Shown here in pieces: positions 1 to 5,607 of a stretch of 9,662 bases of DNA. Source of the DNA: an uncultured Thermoleophilia bacterium (GTDB lineage Bacteria > Actinomycetota > Thermoleophilia > Gaiellales > F1-60-MAGs149). The notes beneath the pieces were generated by a model, which saw nothing but the letters and a program-made list of their open reading frames with translations, had not been told where the DNA came from and ran no database searches. Positions within the stretch are counted from its first letter, which is position 1. Each line of letters begins with the position of its first letter. The position numbers were made by a program, and so were the translations under genes. The stretch covers positions 1 to 9,662 of the forward strand of contig CADCWC010000129.1 of NCBI GenBank assembly GCA_902806305.1, given 5' to 3'.

Positions 1-113
1 TCGGGGCCATGACCGTCGGCGCGCTGCTGACCTGGAGGCTCGCGCTGCACGACCGGCCCGCCCTGCGCGGCGTGGAACGGCCGACGGACGCCGACGTCGC
101 GATCCCGGCCTGA
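1..113 (+). CDS. 3' end of an unidentified protein, possibly a membrane transporter (partial)
   Basis: An open frame enters from the left edge, with codons in phase from position 3, and ends at a TGA at 111-113. About 36 residues are visible. The first dozen are hydrophobic (GAMTVGALLTWRLAL) and could be the end of a last transmembrane helix; the rest is a polar tail with several Asp and Arg residues that ends in IPA. Such an ending fits many transporters, including MFS permeases, but no diagnostic motif is present, so the family is a guess. It lies 54 bases upstream of the methylthioadenosine phosphorylase gene on the same strand. No convincing terminator separates the two, so co-transcription is possible. 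Confidence 0.4.
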   Translation, partial: GAMTVGALLTWRLALHDRPALRGVERPTDADVAIPA

Positions 114-167
114 GGGTCGGCGTCCCACCGCGGCCCGCGGCGTGTCGTTGGGGCATGCTCCGCTGCC

Positions 168-959
168 ATGGCACAGGCGGACATCGGCGTGTTCGGCGGA
201 TCGGGGTTCACGCGCTTCCTGGACGACGTCGAGGAGGTCGCCGTGGAGACGCCGTACGGCCCGCCGTCGGACCGCTTCTCGATCGGCGAGGTCGGCGGGC
301 GCCGGGTCGCCTTCCTGCCGCGACACGGGCGTCACCACACCCTCCCGCCGCACCGCATCCCCTACCGGGCCAACCTCTGGGCCATGCGGGCGCTCGGCGT
401 GCGCCGCATCCTCGGACCATGCGCGGCGGGCTCGCTCGACCCGGCCGTGCCGCCCGGCTCGTTCGTCGTCTGCGACCAGTTCGTCGACCGCACCCGCGGT
501 CGCGACGACACGTACTACGACGGTCCCGAGGTCACGCACGTCGCGGCGGCCGACCCGTACTGTCCGGACCTGCGGCGCCGCGTGGTGGCCACCGGGCGCG
601 CGCTCGGGATCGACGTGCGCGACGGCGGCACCGTCGTCGTGGTCAACGGTCCCCGGTTCTCGACGCGCGCGGAGTCGGCGTGGTTCCGCGCCCAGGGCTG
701 GCAGGTGGTCAACATGACGGCGTACCCGGAGGCGTGGCTCGCCCGCGAGCTGGCGCTCTGCTACGCGAACGTGGCCCTGATCACGGACTACGACGTGGGC
801 GTCGAGGGGGCGGACGGCGTCTCGGCGGTCGACGCCGTCGACACGTTCCGGCGCCACGACGAGCGGCTGCGCGATCTGCTCTCCGCGGTCATCCCCACGC
901 TGGGCCCGCAGCCGGCCGACGACCCCTGCGCCGCCGCGCTCGACGACGCCCGGTTCTGA
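168..959 (+). CDS. mtnP: S-methyl-5'-thioadenosine phosphorylase (purine nucleoside phosphorylase family 2)
   Basis: This cytoplasmic enzyme cleaves 5'-methylthioadenosine with phosphate to adenine and 5-methylthioribose 1-phosphate, which salvages adenine and removes a by-product of polyamine synthesis. At 263 residues it has the usual family length. Visible motifs are the phosphate loop GGSGF (10-14), PRHGRHH (51-57), IPYRANLWAM (64-73), GPCAAGSLDP (83-92), GPRFSTRAES (161-170), NMTAYPEA (182-189) and TDYD (206-209). The NMT segment and the acidic pair in TDYD occupy the positions that contact the base and methylthioribose in this family. The arrangement closely resembles the mycobacterial enzyme as I recall it, including the GPCA..GSL and LCYA segments. 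The ATG at 168 places the phosphate loop at the normal distance from the N-terminus. There is no good Shine-Dalgarno; GGGG at 150-153 is too far away. Preference for MTA over inosine or guanosine is inferred from motifs only. Confidence 0.9.
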   Translation: MAQADIGVFGGSGFTRFLDDVEEVAVETPYGPPSDRFSIGEVGGRRVAFLPRHGRHHTLPPHRIPYRANLWAMRALGVRRILGPCAAGSLDPAVPPGSFVVCDQFVDRTRGRDDTYYDGPEVTHVAAADPYCPDLRRRVVATGRALGIDVRDGGTVVVVNGPRFSTRAESAWFRAQGWQVVNMTAYPEAWLARELALCYANVALITDYDVGVEGADGVSAVDAVDTFRRHDERLRDLLSAVIPTLGPQPADDPCAAALDDARF

Positions 960-1048
960 CGCCGCCGACGGCGGTGCGACCCCCGACGCCGTCCGAGTCG
1001 CGACCGAGAAGTTCCGCGTTTCGTCAGATGGCGGCAAACGGTGGCCGG

Positions 1049-1054
1049 TACAGT
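1049..1054 (+). promoter_or_regulatory. Candidate -10 element (TACAGT) for a leaderless two-component mRNA
   Basis: TACAGT fits the actinobacterial TANNNT -10 pattern and ends 8 bases before the response-regulator ATG at 1063. A transcript starting the usual 6-8 bases downstream would begin at or next to that ATG. No Shine-Dalgarno is visible upstream of the ATG, which agrees with leaderless translation. I see no good -35 at 16-18 bases, so this rests on the -10 and its spacing alone. Confidence 0.35.
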
Positions 1055-1062
1055 GGCTCCAG

Positions 1063-1761
1063 ATGGGTGACGACACCACGGGGAGTCCGACCGTCCTCGT
1101 GGTCGACGACGAGCCGATCGTCCGCGAGGTGGTGGTGAGCTACCTCCGCCGCGACGGGTACCGGACGCTCGAGGCGGCCGACGGGCGGCGGGCGCAGGAG
1201 CTGATCGAACAGGCGTCCCCGAGCCTCGTCGTGCTCGACCTCCTGCTGCCCGGGATGGACGGCCTCAGCCTGGCCCGTTGGATCCGGGCCCGGTCGGACG
1301 TGCCCTTGATCATGCTCACGGCGCGCGGCGAGGAGGCAGACCGGATCGTGGGGCTCGAGCTGGGCGCCGACGACTACGTCACGAAGCCGTTCTCGCCGCG
1401 CGAGCTCTCCGTCCGGGTCCGGGCGGTCCTCCGGCGGGCGGCGCAGGGCACGCCCGCCCACGAGAGCCTGCGCTTCGGCGACGTCGAGCTGCAGGCCGCC
1501 ACCCGCGACGTGCGCAAGGACGGCCGCGAGCTGCACCTGACCGCGAAGGAGTTCGACCTTCTCTGGTTCCTCGCGAGCCACCCGCGCCAGGTCTTCTCGC
1601 GGGACCAGCTGATGGAGCACGTGTGGGGCTACTCCGCCGCGTTCGACACCGGCACGGTGACGGTCCACGTGCGACGGCTGCGCGGCAAGGTCGAGGACGA
1701 CCCGTCGTCGCCCGTGCACCTGCAGACCGTGTGGGGCGTCGGCTACCGCCTCGCGACGTGA
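1063..1761 (+). CDS. OmpR/PhoB-family response regulator
   Basis: This is a DNA-binding transcription factor of 232 residues, the standard length of the subfamily. The receiver domain occupies about 9-125: acidic pair D15-D16, phospho-acceptor D59 in VVLDLLLPGMDG, switch Thr86 in IMLTARG, and Lys108 in DDYVTKPFSPREL. The C-terminal winged-helix domain runs from about 134 to 232 and shows LTAKEFDLLWFLA, VFSRDQLMEHVWGY, the recognition-helix region TGTVTVHVRRLRGKVE, and the terminal hairpin VWGVGYRLAT. All residues needed for phosphorylation are intact. Its stop codon overlaps the GTG start of the kinase gene, so the two are co-translated and form a cognate pair. The ATG at 1063 lies 9 residues before the first receiver strand and has no ribosome binding site. 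Nothing in the sequence identifies the regulon. Confidence 0.95.
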   Translation: MGDDTTGSPTVLVVDDEPIVREVVVSYLRRDGYRTLEAADGRRAQELIEQASPSLVVLDLLLPGMDGLSLARWIRARSDVPLIMLTARGEEADRIVGLELGADDYVTKPFSPRELSVRVRAVLRRAAQGTPAHESLRFGDVELQAATRDVRKDGRELHLTAKEFDLLWFLASHPRQVFSRDQLMEHVWGYSAAFDTGTVTVHVRRLRGKVEDDPSSPVHLQTVWGVGYRLAT

Positions 1762-2828
1762 TCGACGTCGCGCTCGTCACCGGCCTCGCCACGCTCGTCT
1801 GCGGACTGCTCGGCGCGCTCCTCCTGCCGCGGCTGCCGACGCTCCGCCTCCAGATCGTGGCGCTCGCCGTGGCCGCCACGCTGCTGCCGATGGCGGCCGT
1901 GACGGTCGGCATGGGCAGTGCCGACCCCACCTTCACGGCAGTCACGGTGGCCGCGTCCGGCGCGGCGCTCGTCGGGGCGCTGATCCTGGGCCAGGTCGTG
2001 ATGCGCTCGATCGAGCGGCTCCGTCGCGCGTCCGTCGTGCTCGCCTCCGGCGACCTGGGGGCCCGCGCACCCGAGGACGGGCCCGAGGAGATCGCCGAGC
2101 TTGGCGTGGCGATCAACCGCATGGCGGCCGACCTCGACGAGGCCTCGGACGCGCGTCGCCGCCTGATCGCCTGGGCGAGCCACGATCTCCGCACGCCGCT
2201 CGCCAACATGCAGGCGATGCTGGAGGCGCTCGAGGACGGGCTCGGCGACCAGGAACGCTACATCCCGGCGTTGCGCGAGCAGGTGCGGACGCTCGACAGC
2301 CTGGTGGACGACCTGTTCGAGTTGGCCCGGATCGACGCGGGCCGGCTGACCCTCGAGCTCGAGGAGGCGGATCTGGGCGGGCTGGCGGTCGGCTGCCTGC
2401 GAGGCTTCGAAGCCGAGGCCAAGGCCCGACGCGTCCGACTGGAGGCCGAGGTGGCGGCATCGCTGCCGCCGGTCCGCTGCGCGCCGGACAAGGTCGAGCG
2501 CGTGCTGCTCAACCTCGTCACGAACGCGCTCCGGCACACCCCCGGCGACGGTGCGGTGGCGGTCCGGCTCGCCCCCGCACCGAACGAGATCCGTGTGTCG
2601 GTGGAGGACAGCGGCGAGGGCATCCCGTCCGAGTCGCTCGAGCGGGCCTTCGAGCCCTTCTGGCGCGGTGACCCGTCGCGCTCCGCGCCCGGGTCGGGCC
2701 TCGGCCTCGCGGTCGCCCGCGGGCTGATCCAGGCGCACGGGGGCCGCGTCTGGCTCGAGCGGCGGCCGGAGGGCGGCACGCGGGTGACGTTCACGCTGCC
2801 GCTCGTCACCGCCGACAAGGCGCGCTGA
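1758..2828 (+). CDS. Membrane sensor histidine kinase (HAMP, HisKA, HATPase_c)
   Basis: The partner kinase has 356 residues. Its GTG start lies inside the regulator's last codons (GTGA overlap, 1758-1761), which decides the start. Three hydrophobic segments appear at about 4-26, 29-52 and 59-82, with only short loops between them. A HAMP-like linker spans about 83-130 and ends in AINRMAADLDEA. The HisKA H-box is SHDLRTPLANMQ with phospho-acceptor His142. The ATPase domain shows the N box NLVTNALRH (Asn256), the G1 box DSGEGIP (284-290), the F box AFEPFWRGD and the G2 box GSGLGLAVARG (312-322). All catalytic boxes are intact. An odd number of helices would put the N-terminus outside and the kinase core inside. 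No extracytoplasmic sensor domain exists, so the input is probably sensed in or at the membrane, or through a partner protein. Confidence 0.93.
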   Translation: MIDVALVTGLATLVCGLLGALLLPRLPTLRLQIVALAVAATLLPMAAVTVGMGSADPTFTAVTVAASGAALVGALILGQVVMRSIERLRRASVVLASGDLGARAPEDGPEEIAELGVAINRMAADLDEASDARRRLIAWASHDLRTPLANMQAMLEALEDGLGDQERYIPALREQVRTLDSLVDDLFELARIDAGRLTLELEEADLGGLAVGCLRGFEAEAKARRVRLEAEVAASLPPVRCAPDKVERVLLNLVTNALRHTPGDGAVAVRLAPAPNEIRVSVEDSGEGIPSESLERAFEPFWRGDPSRSAPGSGLGLAVARGLIQAHGGRVWLERRPEGGTRVTFTLPLVTADKAR

Positions 2829-2892
2829 CCGATCGCCGCAGGTCCTGATCGGCGGGCGCGCACCGCGGCTCGTCGCGGCGCCCTGGACGCGC

Positions 2893-2925
2893 GACGGCCC
2901 GGGACGCATGGCGTCCCGGGCCGTC
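2893..2925. terminator. Perfect 15-bp hairpin between convergent genes
   Basis: Bases 2893-2907 and 2911-2925 are exact reverse complements around an ATG triplet loop, so the same GC-rich hairpin forms in transcripts from either strand. It lies 64 bases past the kinase stop and 35 bases past the stop of the ferritin-like gene that arrives from the other side. Neither flank has a clear U tract. It therefore looks like the U-tract-poor bidirectional terminator type common in high-GC bacteria. The role is inferred from structure and position. Confidence 0.7.
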
Positions 2926-2937
2926 CGATCGTCCGGT

Positions 2938-2953
2938 CGTCCCCGAGGGGACG
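2938..2953 (-). terminator. Small hairpin after the ferritin-like gene
   Basis: CGTCCCC at 2938-2944 pairs with GGGGACG at 2947-2953 around a two-base gap; in practice this is a 6-bp stem with a four-base loop. It starts 7 bases beyond the stop of the leftmost ferritin-like gene and comes before the larger hairpin. It may add to termination or protect the 3' end of the mRNA. There is no U tract. Confidence 0.4.
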
Positions 2954-2960
2954 GGTGGGC

Positions 2961-3614
2961 CTAGAAGCCCTTGATGAACTTCGTCCCGCGGACCGCCGCG
3001 AGGACGTCGGCAGCCTTGATCGGCTTGTCGAACGCGACGGGTGCGGGCGGGTTGCCCAGCATGTGGCGGACCCACGCGGCGTGGCGCGCCTCGACGGAGT
3101 GGATCGCGACGGCTGCGCTGAGCAGGGCGTTGTCCTTGACGGCCGGCGCCGCGCCGGCGTACGCGCCGACGCCCGTGTCCTCCAGGACCTGCGCGGTGGC
3201 CAGGAACTGGTCCTGGTCCTCCGTCGTGCCCTGGAAGTTGAAGCGGGGCTTCTTGACGGCGGCCGAGCCGAGCACGCCGCGGATGGCGTTGACGTGCGCC
3301 TGCTCGTGCTGGTAGAGGACCCGCCCCATCGTCTTGGCCGGCCCCGAGAGGGCGCCGACGGTGACGGCGGAGTAGTAGAACGACGACTCGAGGAACTCGA
3401 GTACGAGGGCGAAGTTGAGGATCGCCACGTCGCCCTTGGTGGCGGCGCGAGCGGGCGTGGCGAGCGCGCCGAGAACGGCACCGCCGCCGACGAGGCCGCC
3501 GGTGGCGAGGACGCTCTTGCGGAGGAACGACGCGCGGGTGTCGCCCGCGACGTTGTCCATCGCCTCCTGCAACGCGCCGTCGCGGTCGATCTGCTCGAGA
3601 GTGAGCTCGGTCAT
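2961..3614 (-). CDS. Secreted ferritin-like domain protein (Ferritin_2 / desiccation-related type), copy 1
   Basis: The product has 217 residues. A polar N-terminal region is followed by a signal-like segment, FLRKSVLATGG plus a Gly/Ala-rich hydrophobic stretch to about 52, and a good cleavage motif ARA (55-57). The rest is a four-helix ferritin-like domain with a plausible diiron ligand set: E73 or E76 in helix 1, E104 and H107 (HEQAH) in helix 2, E145 and D146 (LEDTG) in helix 3, and E175 and H178 (VEARH) in helix 4. Two ExxH motifs are the hallmark of this fold. The protein is probably exported and may handle iron or reactive oxygen, but no member with this architecture gives me a firm reaction. 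The ATG at 3614 has AGGAG at 3625-3629, 10 bases upstream. The gene lies 50 bases after its paralogue, probably in one transcript. Its Tat-like motif has RK instead of RR. Confidence 0.85.
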   Translation of the reverse strand: MTELTLEQIDRDGALQEAMDNVAGDTRASFLRKSVLATGGLVGGGAVLGALATPARAATKGDVAILNFALVLEFLESSFYYSAVTVGALSGPAKTMGRVLYQHEQAHVNAIRGVLGSAAVKKPRFNFQGTTEDQDQFLATAQVLEDTGVGAYAGAAPAVKDNALLSAAVAIHSVEARHAAWVRHMLGNPPAPVAFDKPIKAADVLAAVRGTKFIKGF

Positions 3615-3664
3615 ATGGTGGGTGCTCCTGAGGGTGAGGTGAGGAAGGAGGAGGACTGGATGCC

Positions 3665-4306
3665 CTAGCCCTTGATGAAGCCGGTCGCCTTGACCGCGGC
3701 CAGGATCTCCTCCATCGACTTCGCCTGGTCGAAGGCGATCGGCGCCGGGCGCTTGAACACGATGTCGCGGACCCAGGCGGCATGCCGGGCCTCGACCGAG
3801 ACGATCGAGGCGGCGACCGCGAGGACCGGCTTCGTCACGCGCGCGGCCTGCCCGTTGTACGCCGAGACGCCGGTGTCCTCGAGGACGATCGCGGTGGCCA
3901 GGAACGTGGCCTGGTCGCGCACGGCGTTGCCGAAGTCGAACGTCGGCTTCTTGACCTTCTTGTCACCCAGGACCTTCTCGAGCGCGGCGACGTGGTCGCG
4001 CTCGTGGGAGCCGACGACCTTCGCGAACTCCCGCGCCTCACCCATGAGGAAGTTGTTCCGCTCGGCGACGGTGTAGAACTCGGCCTCGAGGTACTCGAGG
4101 GTGAGCGCGAAGTTCAGGACCTCGACGTCCTGCTCCGGCCCGACCGCGCCGAAGGCCCTGCCGGGGAGCGCCGCGAGGAGCGCGCCGCCGCCCGCGAAGG
4201 CACCGCCCGCGATCGCAGCGCGACGCATGAACGTGCCACGGGTCTGGCCCTCGGCGAACCCGCCGAACGGTGCGTCGAGCACCTGGGCGCTGGCTCGGTC
4301 CGTCAT
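3665..4306 (-). CDS. Secreted ferritin-like domain protein (Ferritin_2 / desiccation-related type), copy 2
   Basis: The product has 213 residues and is a diverged paralogue of the next gene downstream. It has an N-terminal extension and then FMRRAAIAGG (26-35) with a Gly/Ala-rich hydrophobic run, which reads as a Tat-type signal. Cleavage is likely near 51-54. The ferritin-like helices carry E71 and E74, E102 and H105 (HERDH), E143 and D144 (LEDTG), and E172 and H175 (VEARH), the same ligand set as copy 1. Both proteins share the segments VEARHAAWVR and LNFAL, and the C-terminal FIKG. I chose the ATG at 4306 because AGGGAG (4312-4317) lies 5 bases upstream. The frame stays open to an ATG at 4414, but that extension runs across the AT-richer promoter region and has no family counterpart. 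It is first in a two-gene unit; substrate and exact function are unknown. Confidence 0.85.
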   Translation of the reverse strand: MTDRASAQVLDAPFGGFAEGQTRGTFMRRAAIAGGAFAGGGALLAALPGRAFGAVGPEQDVEVLNFALTLEYLEAEFYTVAERNNFLMGEAREFAKVVGSHERDHVAALEKVLGDKKVKKPTFDFGNAVRDQATFLATAIVLEDTGVSAYNGQAARVTKPVLAVAASIVSVEARHAAWVRDIVFKRPAPIAFDQAKSMEEILAAVKATGFIKG

Positions 4307-4311
4307 AGAAG

Positions 4312-4317
4312 CTCCCT
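4312..4317 (-). promoter_or_regulatory. Ribosome binding site that sets the start of ferritin-like copy 2
   Basis: AGGGAG on the minus strand lies 5 bases before the ATG at 4306. It favours that start over the upstream in-frame ATGs at 4327 and 4414. Confidence 0.6.
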
Positions 4318-4358
4318 CTGTTCGCATGTCCCGGAACCCCTTGTCCCGAGCCGTCTGG

Positions 4359-4384
4359 ATACCCCCTTTACGCAAGGGTGAAGC
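4359..4384 (-). promoter_or_regulatory. Candidate stress-sigma-type promoter for the ferritin-like pair
   Basis: Reading the minus strand, GCTT (4384-4381) is followed by 16 bases and then GGGTAT (4364-4359). This matches the GNNT-N14-16-GGGTAY pattern of SigB-type general stress sigma factors in streptomycetes. The predicted start of transcription near 4350 would leave a leader of about 45 bases before the ATG at 4306, with a proper ribosome binding site. An inverted repeat, CCCTT-N5-AAGGG (4364-4378), lies between the two elements and might be an operator. The surrounding 4307-4410 region is visibly richer in A and T than the rest of the window. The match is by eye. Confidence 0.45.
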
Positions 4385-4410
4385 ATTTAGTTCAATCGGG
4401 TTAAAAGACG

Positions 4411-4851
4411 TCAACGCGACAGCCGGGCGCGGACCCGCGCCGAGACCGTCCGCCCGTCGGCGCGTCCGCCGCTCCGCTCCATCACCAGGCGGATCACGGC
4501 CCCCAGGTCCCGCGCCGACGAGGCCCCGGTCTCGACGATCGCCGCGTCGACGAGCGACTCGAGCTCCGCCGGGTCGAGCTCCTCCGGCAGGTACGACTCG
4601 ATCAGGGCCGCCTCGGCCTCCTCGACGAGCGCCTGGTCCTCGCGCCCGCCCTCGCGGTAGCTCGCCGCCGCCTCCGCGCGGCGCTTGCGCTCGCGGCGGA
4701 GCACGGCCTGGGCCTCCGCCTCGGGCAGCTCGCCGCCCGCGTCCTTCGCGGCGCCCTGGAGGGCGGCGAGCAGCGTGCCGAGGGCGCCGACCCGCGTGCT
4801 GTCACGGGCGAGCCGCGCGGCTCGCAGGTCGGCCTGAAGCCGTTCGATCAT
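4411..4851 (-). CDS. yqeY: GatB/YqeY domain protein
   Basis: The product has 146 residues, the normal length for the YqeY family, which matches the tail domain of the GatB subunit of tRNA amidotransferase. That domain binds tRNA in GatB; the role of free-standing YqeY is not settled, although a link to tRNA or translation is generally assumed. Visible features are the N-terminal MIERLQADLRAARLARD helix, a charged middle helix (RRERKRRAEAAASYREGGR), YLPEELDPAEL (87-97) and the diagnostic GAVIRLVMER and GRADG segments (117-133). The start at 4851 gives the family's N-terminus and has GGGAGGA at 4859-4865. An ATG at 4890 would bury that site. The gene follows rsmE after 60 bases and is probably last in the dnaJ operon. 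YqeY commonly sits next to rpsU, which is absent here. Confidence 0.88.
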   Translation of the reverse strand: MIERLQADLRAARLARDSTRVGALGTLLAALQGAAKDAGGELPEAEAQAVLRRERKRRAEAAASYREGGREDQALVEEAEAALIESYLPEELDPAELESLVDAAIVETGASSARDLGAVIRLVMERSGGRADGRTVSARVRARLSR

Positions 4852-4858
4852 GGTCCGG

Positions 4859-4865
4859 TCCTCCC
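4859..4865 (-). promoter_or_regulatory. Ribosome binding site that sets the yqeY start
   Basis: GGGAGGA on the minus strand lies 7 bases before the ATG at 4851. It is one of the best Shine-Dalgarno matches in the window and supports the shorter start over the in-frame ATG at 4890. Confidence 0.65.
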
Positions 4866-4911
4866 GGGAGACGTGGGCAGCGGATGCCACCGTGGCAGAC
4901 CCGGCGGTCGG

Positions 4912-5607
4912 TCAGAGGGCGCCGAGCCGGTCGAGCGTCAGGGTCGCGGCGGCGATGGCGGCCGTCTCCGTGCGGAGCACGACCTCGCCGAGCGTGACGA
5001 TCGGCACGCCGGCGGCGCGGGCGGCGGCGTGCTCGTCGGCGCTGAAGCCCGACTCGGGCCCGACCAGCAGCAGCACGGGGCGGCCCGCCTGCGCCAGCGC
5101 GGCGTCGAGGCGGGCGTCCGGCTGCTCGTGGGAGAGCAGCACGGCGCCCGGCCGGCGAAGGGCCTCAGCGAGCGTCACGGCAGGCAGGATCCCCGGGATG
5201 CGGGGCCGCTTGGCCTGGCCCGCGGCGGCGGCGGCGATCCGGTGCCAGCGGTCCGTGCGCGCGTCGCGGCGCATCCCCGCCGTCTCGAGCGGCCCGATCT
5301 GCTCCACCCCGAGCTCGACCAGCTTCTCGACGGCCGTGTCGGCCCGCGAACCGGTCAGGGCGAGCCGGACGCAGAGCTCCGGCGCGGGCGGCGGCTCGGC
5401 GATCAGCTCCTCGAGGAGCACGCGACCCGCGCCCGCGACCCGGGCCCCGAACACCCGCCCCGCGGCGTCGGCGACCTCGACGCGTTCGCCGACCCGGAGG
5501 CGCAGGACCCGCTCGAGGCGTCGCGCGTCGGCGGGCGTGACCGTCCGCTCCTGCCCGGTCGCACCCGGCAGCTCGTCGGGCAGGAAGACGCGGAAGACAT
5601 GGGTCAC
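4912..5607 (-). CDS. rsmE: 16S rRNA (uracil(1498)-N(3))-methyltransferase
   Basis: RsmE uses S-adenosylmethionine to methylate N3 of U1498 in the decoding region of 16S rRNA. The product has 231 residues, close to the usual 240. An N-terminal PUA-like RNA-binding part (about 1-70) contains LERVLRLRVGERVEV. The C-terminal SPOUT domain, which forms a trefoil knot, shows AVEKLVELGVEQI (92-104), GQAKRPRIPGI (130-140), the cofactor loop LLVGPESGFSADE (180-192) and LGEVVLRTETAAIAAATL (206-223). In the cofactor loop the family's usual GPEGGF reads GPESGF. The GTG start at 5607 overlaps the prmA stop by three bases (GTGA), which implies translational coupling and decides the start. The frame is open far upstream inside prmA, but that part is Arg-rich shadow sequence. 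Confidence 0.92.
   Translation of the reverse strand: MTHVFRVFLPDELPGATGQERTVTPADARRLERVLRLRVGERVEVADAAGRVFGARVAGAGRVLLEELIAEPPPAPELCVRLALTGSRADTAVEKLVELGVEQIGPLETAGMRRDARTDRWHRIAAAAAGQAKRPRIPGILPAVTLAEALRRPGAVLLSHEQPDARLDAALAQAGRPVLLLVGPESGFSADEHAAARAAGVPIVTLGEVVLRTETAAIAAATLTLDRLGAL

Noticed and set aside
962..974. CCGCC-GAC-GGCGG after mtnP as a terminator
   Set aside because: The stem is only 5 bp with no U tract; this level of pairing is common throughout the window.
155..1138. Long Arg-rich open frames overlapping mtnP and the regulator on the + strand
   Set aside because: They are out-of-frame readings of high-GC coding sequence, with low complexity rich in Arg, Ala and Pro and no domains; mtnP in another frame explains the region.
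2258..3783. Long minus-strand frames across the kinase and the ferritin-like gene
   Set aside because: They are Ser/Arg/Pro-rich, cross a convergent intergenic hairpin and overlap well-supported genes.
4307..4414. N-terminal extension of ferritin-like copy 2 from the ATG at 4414
   Set aside because: It spans the AT-richer promoter-like region, has no good ribosome binding site and nothing signal-like; the ATG at 4306 has a clear one.
4409..4414. TTGACG on the minus strand as a -35 for the ferritin-like genes
   Set aside because: The nearest -10-like hexamer (TAAATG, 4389-4384) is 19 bases away, too far for a normal spacer; the GGGTAT pattern fits better.
4852..4890. Longer yqeY start at 4890
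   Set aside because: The extension would encode the Shine-Dalgarno of the 4851 start and goes beyond the usual YqeY N-terminus.
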